The translations under genes and the position numbers were made by a program. The notes under the pieces are model-generated. The model was not told the origin of the DNA and made no database searches. It worked only from the letters and a program-made list of their open reading frames with translations. From positions 1 to 29,094 of the forward strand of contig DAHVOF010000085.1 of NCBI GenBank assembly GCA_027318945.1: DNA of 29,094 nt. The letters run 5' to 3'. The stretch is from Actinomycetota bacterium (lineage in GTDB: Bacteria; Actinomycetota; Acidimicrobiia; Acidimicrobiales; Acidimicrobiaceae). Positions 25,225 through 29,094 of the stretch are shown in pieces. Every line of letters starts with the position of its first letter. The first letter of the stretch is position 1.

Positions 25225-26465
25225 GTGCGAAGTGATAGCCACATAACACGAAGAGTTGACAAAGAACTTGACGAACTCATGAAGTTCTCTCCTGCGATCA
25301 TGATCGGCGGACCACGCGCCGTCGGCAAGAACACGACAGCCAGACACCATGTACGTGACGTCATCCAATTGGACTCACCTTCGCGATCTTAGGAATTTCG
25401 GGCTGACCCAGATGCCGCGCTCGAGTCGGTAAAAGAACCAGTCCTCCTAGATGAGTGGCAAGAAGTGCCACAAATCCTCGGTGCTGTAAAGCGTTCCGTG
25501 GATCTGGACCATCGACCCGGCCGCTTCATTTTGGCAGGAAGCTCGGCGGCGCATATTGACCAGTCGACATGGCCCGGTACTGGACGCATTAGCGAACTCA
25601 ACATGTTCGGCGTGACCGTGGCGGAAAAGCTTGGGCATCCCTCTAGCGAATTTTTCCAACGCCTTCAGTCAAAGAAACCAGGGGAGTTTCCGAGAACAAA
25701 TGGCCCCCAAAGCTAAGAGACTATCTTCGCCTTGCGCTCGAAAGTGGATTTCCCCAAGCCATTCACCTTGACGAGACTCATAGACGAATCTGGCTGACAA
25801 GCTACTTGCAAAATGCTTTGTCAAAAGACGCAATCCCAAAGGGCTCCCGAAGAAGTTCTGGAACAGCACTCAGGTGTTTCACTGCGATAGCTTCGACTCT
25901 GGCCACAAACACAGAAGAAACCTCTATTCGTCGAGCTGTTGGAATTACGAGAGATACCTACCTGGCCTATGAAAGTATGCTCCAAGAGATCCGGGCGATC
26001 GAGTTGGTACCTGGCTGGTCGGCAAATCACCTGTCACGTCTTCGCAAGTCCGCTAAGAGATACGTGGTGGACACTGCTTTGGCAGCAACAGCCCTTGGGC
26101 AGGACTTGAAGAGCATTGCAAGCAACGGAGACCTTCTTGGAAATGTCCTAGACAACTTTGTACTCTCGCAGCTCCGTCCTGAGATTGTCTCACCAAGCTC
26201 AAACTTGCAGGCATTTCATCTCAGGAAGGAATCGGGTCGTCACGAGGTCGACATTCTTATCGAGGTTTCGGGCAAAGGCGTCTTAGCACTGGAGGTCAAC
26301 GCGACGGCATCACCTGGCATCGCAGATGCGCGGCACCTTGTATGGCTCAAAAATCAACTGGGCGAGCGATTTATCGCCGGGGCGGTAATGCATACGGGAC
26401 CTGCGCCCTTTCTCCTGGAATCCAAGGTCTTGGCATTGCCCATCTACACAATTTGGAATCAATAG
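25225..26465 (+). pseudogene. AAA (AAA_14)/DUF4143 ATPase, disrupted by TAG and frameshift
   Basis: Read across frames, this matches the AAA_14 + DUF4143 family over its full length: ELDELMKFSPAIMIGGPRAVGKNTTA (Walker A region, with Asn where Thr normally follows GK), LLDEWQEVP (Walker B), FILAGSSA, WPGTGRISEL, then DYLRLALESGFPQA, ITRDTYLAYESMLQEIRAIE, RYVVDTALAATALG and HLRKESGRHEVDILIE. TAG at 25390-25392 stops the N-terminal part, and a shift to another frame is needed between about 25680 and 25715, before TAA 25714-25716. The possible start is GTG 25225. Family members are often acquired with toxin or mobile functions, but the role is unclear. The 219-codon C-terminal frame (25806-26465) could still be translated alone; I think the gene is dead. 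Confidence 0.8.
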
Positions 26466-26643
26466 AAAGCGCGCGCTCCGAGGTGACAAGCATTTCTGCC
26501 CTTCCTAGCACCGAGGGAGCGCGTATCTAGGTTTTCACCATACAACTAGTTCACGTGACGCCGACGCAACTGCCAGTGTCCCGCCGCAAAGGCCAGCGCG
26601 ATCCATTCCACAAGAACGGCCGCTCCAGGAACGACTCTTAGGG

Positions 26644-28299
26644 CTAGCTCTCCCCGAGATCCTCATCCACCAGCACGTCGACAATTGCTGGTCCATCATG
26701 CGCGAAGGCCCATTCGAGCGCTGAGTCGAGCTCGGATTGACTCGTTACAAGTCGTCCCTCCACGCCAAAACCTCGTGCGAGACTCACTATGTCGATAATC
26801 GGAGGCGAGAGGTCGACACCCATGAACTCGCCCCTTTCGACGGCGTGGCCTTTATATGCGACAAGGCCGGCCTTGACGGCTAGAAATTTCCTGTTGTTCG
26901 GAACGACCACTTTCACCGGAAGCTTCTCCCTGGCTGCCGTCCAGAGAGCCTGAATGGAAAACATCAGGCTTCCGTCGCCAATGTATGCCAGAACCGGACG
27001 ATCCGGCCAAGCCAGCTGCACCCCAAGAGCAGCCGGCAGCCCCCACCCGAGCCCTCCTCCGCTTGTATGGAAGTAGTTGCCGGGACGCAGGGGGTAGTTT
27101 GCAAGCAGAGCTGGCGAAGACCTGATTGATTCATCCACTACCGCGGTATCTGGCGGCGCGATTCTCGCTAGTGCCCGTGACAGCATCGCCACATTGCAGC
27201 GTGCCGAGAGGTCCGTGAGGCGATCGGCGATCTCGCCACCGCCCGATCCATTGCTGGCCGCGCGCCAATCTCTGTAAACATGCTGGATCTGAGCATCGGA
27301 GTCACCGCTGCAAAGCTCTTCGAGAACCGCCGCAACGCTGGCGACCAGTCCAATGGAAGGCTGATAGAGCTTGCCCACCTCGTAAGAATTCCGGTGGACA
27401 TGTATCAGCTGAGCATCTTTTGGCACGTCTGGTTGTTTGACCGGCGAAAATTCGACTGACAGTCGCGGCCCGAGGGCAAGTATCACGTCGGCGCCTCTGA
27501 CCAAGGGGTGGCCGCTCGTGTATTCGCCCGCGTAGTTCTTGAAATCGGTGGCCACGTTCCAGGTGGCAGCAGATCTCCGAGATTCCTGGAGCACGGGTAT
27601 GCCCCACAGCTCCGAAAACCTCTCGAGCAGCTCTGCCGCACCCGTGGCGGATACCTCGTCTCCGGCGATGCAGATAGGAGTGCGCGCATTTGAAAGCATC
27701 TTTTTCACCGCGCTCATCTGATCCGTCGAAGGGACGAAGCTCTCCGAGACGCGACCGTTCTCCCTTATGTCCCTGCCATCGATCTCCATACCGAGCATGT
27801 CTTCTGGATATGCAAGGAATACAGGCCCAGATGGCGAGCTTCCGGCAATCTTTATAGCTCGGCCGATCTCTTGGGGAATCTGCTCGGCCACCACTCCCTG
27901 CCACGCCCACTTCGTGACAGGACGCGCCCACCCCGGGAGGTCGGGCCCTACGCAGAAGCCGTCGCGACCGAGGATCTCAGAGTGCTTGTGGGTCGCGATC
28001 GTGACAACCGGAGAGCTGTCCTTCCACGCATTGAAAAGAGCGGTAAGCCCGTTGCCGAGCCCCACCGTGGTGTGCAGGTTGGCGACCGATGGCCTGCCCG
28101 TAGCTCGGGCAAAGCCGTCAGCCATTCCAACGACAACGCCTTCGTGCAGGCCCAGAATATAGTGGGTCTCTGGATAGTCAAGAAGCGCGTCCAGCAATGG
28201 GGCTTCGGTGCTTCCCGGCAGTCCAAAGATATGAAAGATGCCGTTGTGCTGCAACATTTCGATCAATGCAGCTGCAGATCGCAAGATGACTCTCCTCAA
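26644..28299 (-). CDS. ThDP-dependent benzoylformate-decarboxylase-like enzyme
   Basis: A 551-residue three-domain thiamine diphosphate enzyme. FGLPGSTE (Ser30), GLHEGVVVGMADG (Glu53, which activates ThDP) and NLHTTVG (His76) correspond to Ser26, Glu47 and His70 of benzoylformate decarboxylase, and GGLGWGLPAALGVQLAWP and GDGSLMFSIQALWTAA through PNN (441-469) match its cofactor domain. The second catalytic histidine of that enzyme (His281) appears replaced in the LSVEFSPVK segment. It therefore decarboxylates or ligates a 2-oxo acid; benzoylformate itself is uncertain, and acetolactate-synthase-like activity is an alternative. The aldehyde dehydrogenase gene lies 93 bases upstream on the same strand, so aldehyde product and its oxidation are probably linked. 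Confidence 0.85.
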   Translation of the reverse strand: MRRVILRSAAALIEMLQHNGIFHIFGLPGSTEAPLLDALLDYPETHYILGLHEGVVVGMADGFARATGRPSVANLHTTVGLGNGLTALFNAWKDSSPVVTIATHKHSEILGRDGFCVGPDLPGWARPVTKWAWQGVVAEQIPQEIGRAIKIAGSSPSGPVFLAYPEDMLGMEIDGRDIRENGRVSESFVPSTDQMSAVKKMLSNARTPICIAGDEVSATGAAELLERFSELWGIPVLQESRRSAATWNVATDFKNYAGEYTSGHPLVRGADVILALGPRLSVEFSPVKQPDVPKDAQLIHVHRNSYEVGKLYQPSIGLVASVAAVLEELCSGDSDAQIQHVYRDWRAASNGSGGGEIADRLTDLSARCNVAMLSRALARIAPPDTAVVDESIRSSPALLANYPLRPGNYFHTSGGGLGWGLPAALGVQLAWPDRPVLAYIGDGSLMFSIQALWTAAREKLPVKVVVPNNRKFLAVKAGLVAYKGHAVERGEFMGVDLSPPIIDIVSLARGFGVEGRLVTSQSELDSALEWAFAHDGPAIVDVLVDEDLGES

Positions 28300-28392
28300 G
28301 TTAAAGGCTGTGCCAAATCATTCGGTGGTGGAGGCTATGCGTTTCCAGTGCCGAACCCAGGCCAGCTCGCGTAAATTACAGCCATTGAATAA

Positions 28393-29094
28393 CTAGGCGC
28401 TGTAGACCAGATTGATGTGCTTCAGTTCGGTGAACTCATTTAGCCCGTCCGTGCCGCGCGTACGCCCTACGCCGCTGTCCTTTGTCCCGCCCGACTCGAT
28501 TTCCGCGAAGGTCTCGTTGTAGGTATTTACCCAGACCGTTCCAGCTTGTATTCCCTGCGACATCCTCATCGCCGTGTCTAGCCGGTTGGTCCAGACCGCC
28601 CCTACGAGACCGTACTTCGAGTTGTTTGCCAGCTCCAGAGCCTCCTGCTCACTCGTAAAGGTCTGGATGCTCAAAACGGGACCGAACAGCTCCTCCTGGG
28701 CAAGCTCGGAGTCCGGCTTCACGTTGTCGAAGATGGTGGGAGCAATGAAGTGGCCCAACGCCATTCCGGCCCCGCTCAACTGGCTGCCTCCGATCACAAG
28801 GTCGGAATCCTTGGCTCCGCGATCGCAAGCCTCGAGCACAGACTCCATCTGGGATCCAGATATCATTGGACCCATCTGCGTCTTTGGATCGATTCCATTT
28901 CCAACGACGAGAGCCTCGACTCGGCTCTTTAGCGCCTCGACAACCGAGTCGTGAATCGATCTCTCGACAATCAGCCGTGACGCGCACATGCAGAACTGAC
29001 CGGCAAAGACATAGGCGTTTCGCACCAGAGAGGGAATCGCACGATCGAGATCCGCATCGGCGAACACAACAAATGGGGACTTGCCTCCCAGCTC
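28393..29094 (-). CDS. NAD(P)-dependent aldehyde dehydrogenase (N-terminus beyond window)
   Basis: The frame is open to the right edge, giving the last 233 residues of a roughly 480-residue enzyme. The first visible residues, ELGGKSPFVVFADADLD, carry the general-base glutamate; the nucleophile is the first cysteine of AGQFCMCASRLIV; EELFGPVLSIQTF binds the cofactor ribose; and SGGTKDSGVGRTRG is the usual C-terminal motif. It oxidises an aldehyde to the acid. It leads into the ThDP decarboxylase gene 93 bases downstream, a layout reminiscent of mandelate-pathway benzoylformate decarboxylase and benzaldehyde dehydrogenase; substrate not proven. Confidence 0.9.
   Translation of the reverse strand, partial: ELGGKSPFVVFADADLDRAIPSLVRNAYVFAGQFCMCASRLIVERSIHDSVVEALKSRVEALVVGNGIDPKTQMGPMISGSQMESVLEACDRGAKDSDLVIGGSQLSGAGMALGHFIAPTIFDNVKPDSELAQEELFGPVLSIQTFTSEQEALELANNSKYGLVGAVWTNRLDTAMRMSQGIQAGTVWVNTYNETFAEIESGGTKDSGVGRTRGTDGLNEFTELKHINLVYSA

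Noticed and set aside
1..29094. CRISPR arrays, rRNA, complete insertion sequences
   Set aside because: No regularly spaced short palindromic repeats, no rRNA-like sequence and no transposase or terminal inverted repeat pair were found; the regular repeats at 822-1690 are protein coding.

Overview
This 29 kb stretch is chromosomal DNA of moderate GC content. It most likely comes from an actinobacterium, and the general style fits the acidophilic Acidimicrobiia. Pointers are a secreted repeat protein built from the ISCPST-x-CEAVG type repeat that is common in that group, an ArsR-family (not MerR-family) regulator beside mercuric reductase as in actinobacterial mer loci, a lipoprotein-anchored branched-chain-type binding protein, and a decayed DUF4143 ATPase. 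The taxonomic call is inference from gene content; no rRNA, tRNA or CRISPR array was seen.

Layout from left to right. (1) 1-1864, minus: a secreted surface protein that runs off the left edge, with seven 138-bp BNR/Ycf48-like repeats, two near-identical IPT/TIG domains and the start of a carboxypeptidase-regulatory-like domain. It is easily missed because it has no stop codon inside the window and long shadow frames lie opposite it. (2) 2566-5789, plus: two different MFS transporters, one DHA2 drug-exporter type and one fosmidomycin-resistance type. (3) 6165-7001: remnant of a secreted YVTN/HYR/FIMAH-like protein cut by an in-frame TAG. (4) 7313-7753, minus: a hotdog-fold acyl-CoA thioesterase. 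(5) 8625-18951: a catabolic island. A GntR/FCD regulator (plus) converges on a ten-gene minus-strand run that reads CaiB/BaiF CoA-transferase, enoyl-CoA hydratase, SDR dehydrogenase, DUF35 protein, thiolase, then a complete Liv-type ABC importer (binding protein, two permeases, two ATPases). (6) 20131-22290: divergent ArsR-type metal sensor and mercuric reductase. (7) 22727-25167: MarR regulator translationally coupled to an MsbA-type ABC exporter. (8) 25225-26465: AAA/DUF4143 ATPase pseudogene. (9) 26644-29094, minus: aldehyde dehydrogenase (cut by the right edge) followed by a benzoylformate-decarboxylase-like ThDP enzyme.

The main integrated story is region 5. The importer would bring in a carboxylic acid, the CoA-transferase would activate it, and hydratase, dehydrogenase and thiolase/DUF35 would shorten it by beta-oxidation. 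The gene set resembles the bbs (benzylsuccinate beta-oxidation) type but lacks an acyl-CoA dehydrogenase. The same dyad, TTGTAT-N8-ATACAA, occurs at the start of the GntR gene (8606-8625) and upstream of the CoA-transferase operon (19454-19473) and nowhere else that I found here, which makes a GntR-controlled regulon plausible. The ThDP/aldehyde dehydrogenase pair at the right end would fit 2-oxo acid to aldehyde to acid chemistry (mandelate-pathway-like), but its substrate is not certain.

Gene-poor stretches (1865-2565, 4054-4409, 5790-6164, 7754-8605, 18952-20130, 22291-22714) hold hairpins, dyads and possible operators but no convincing genes.
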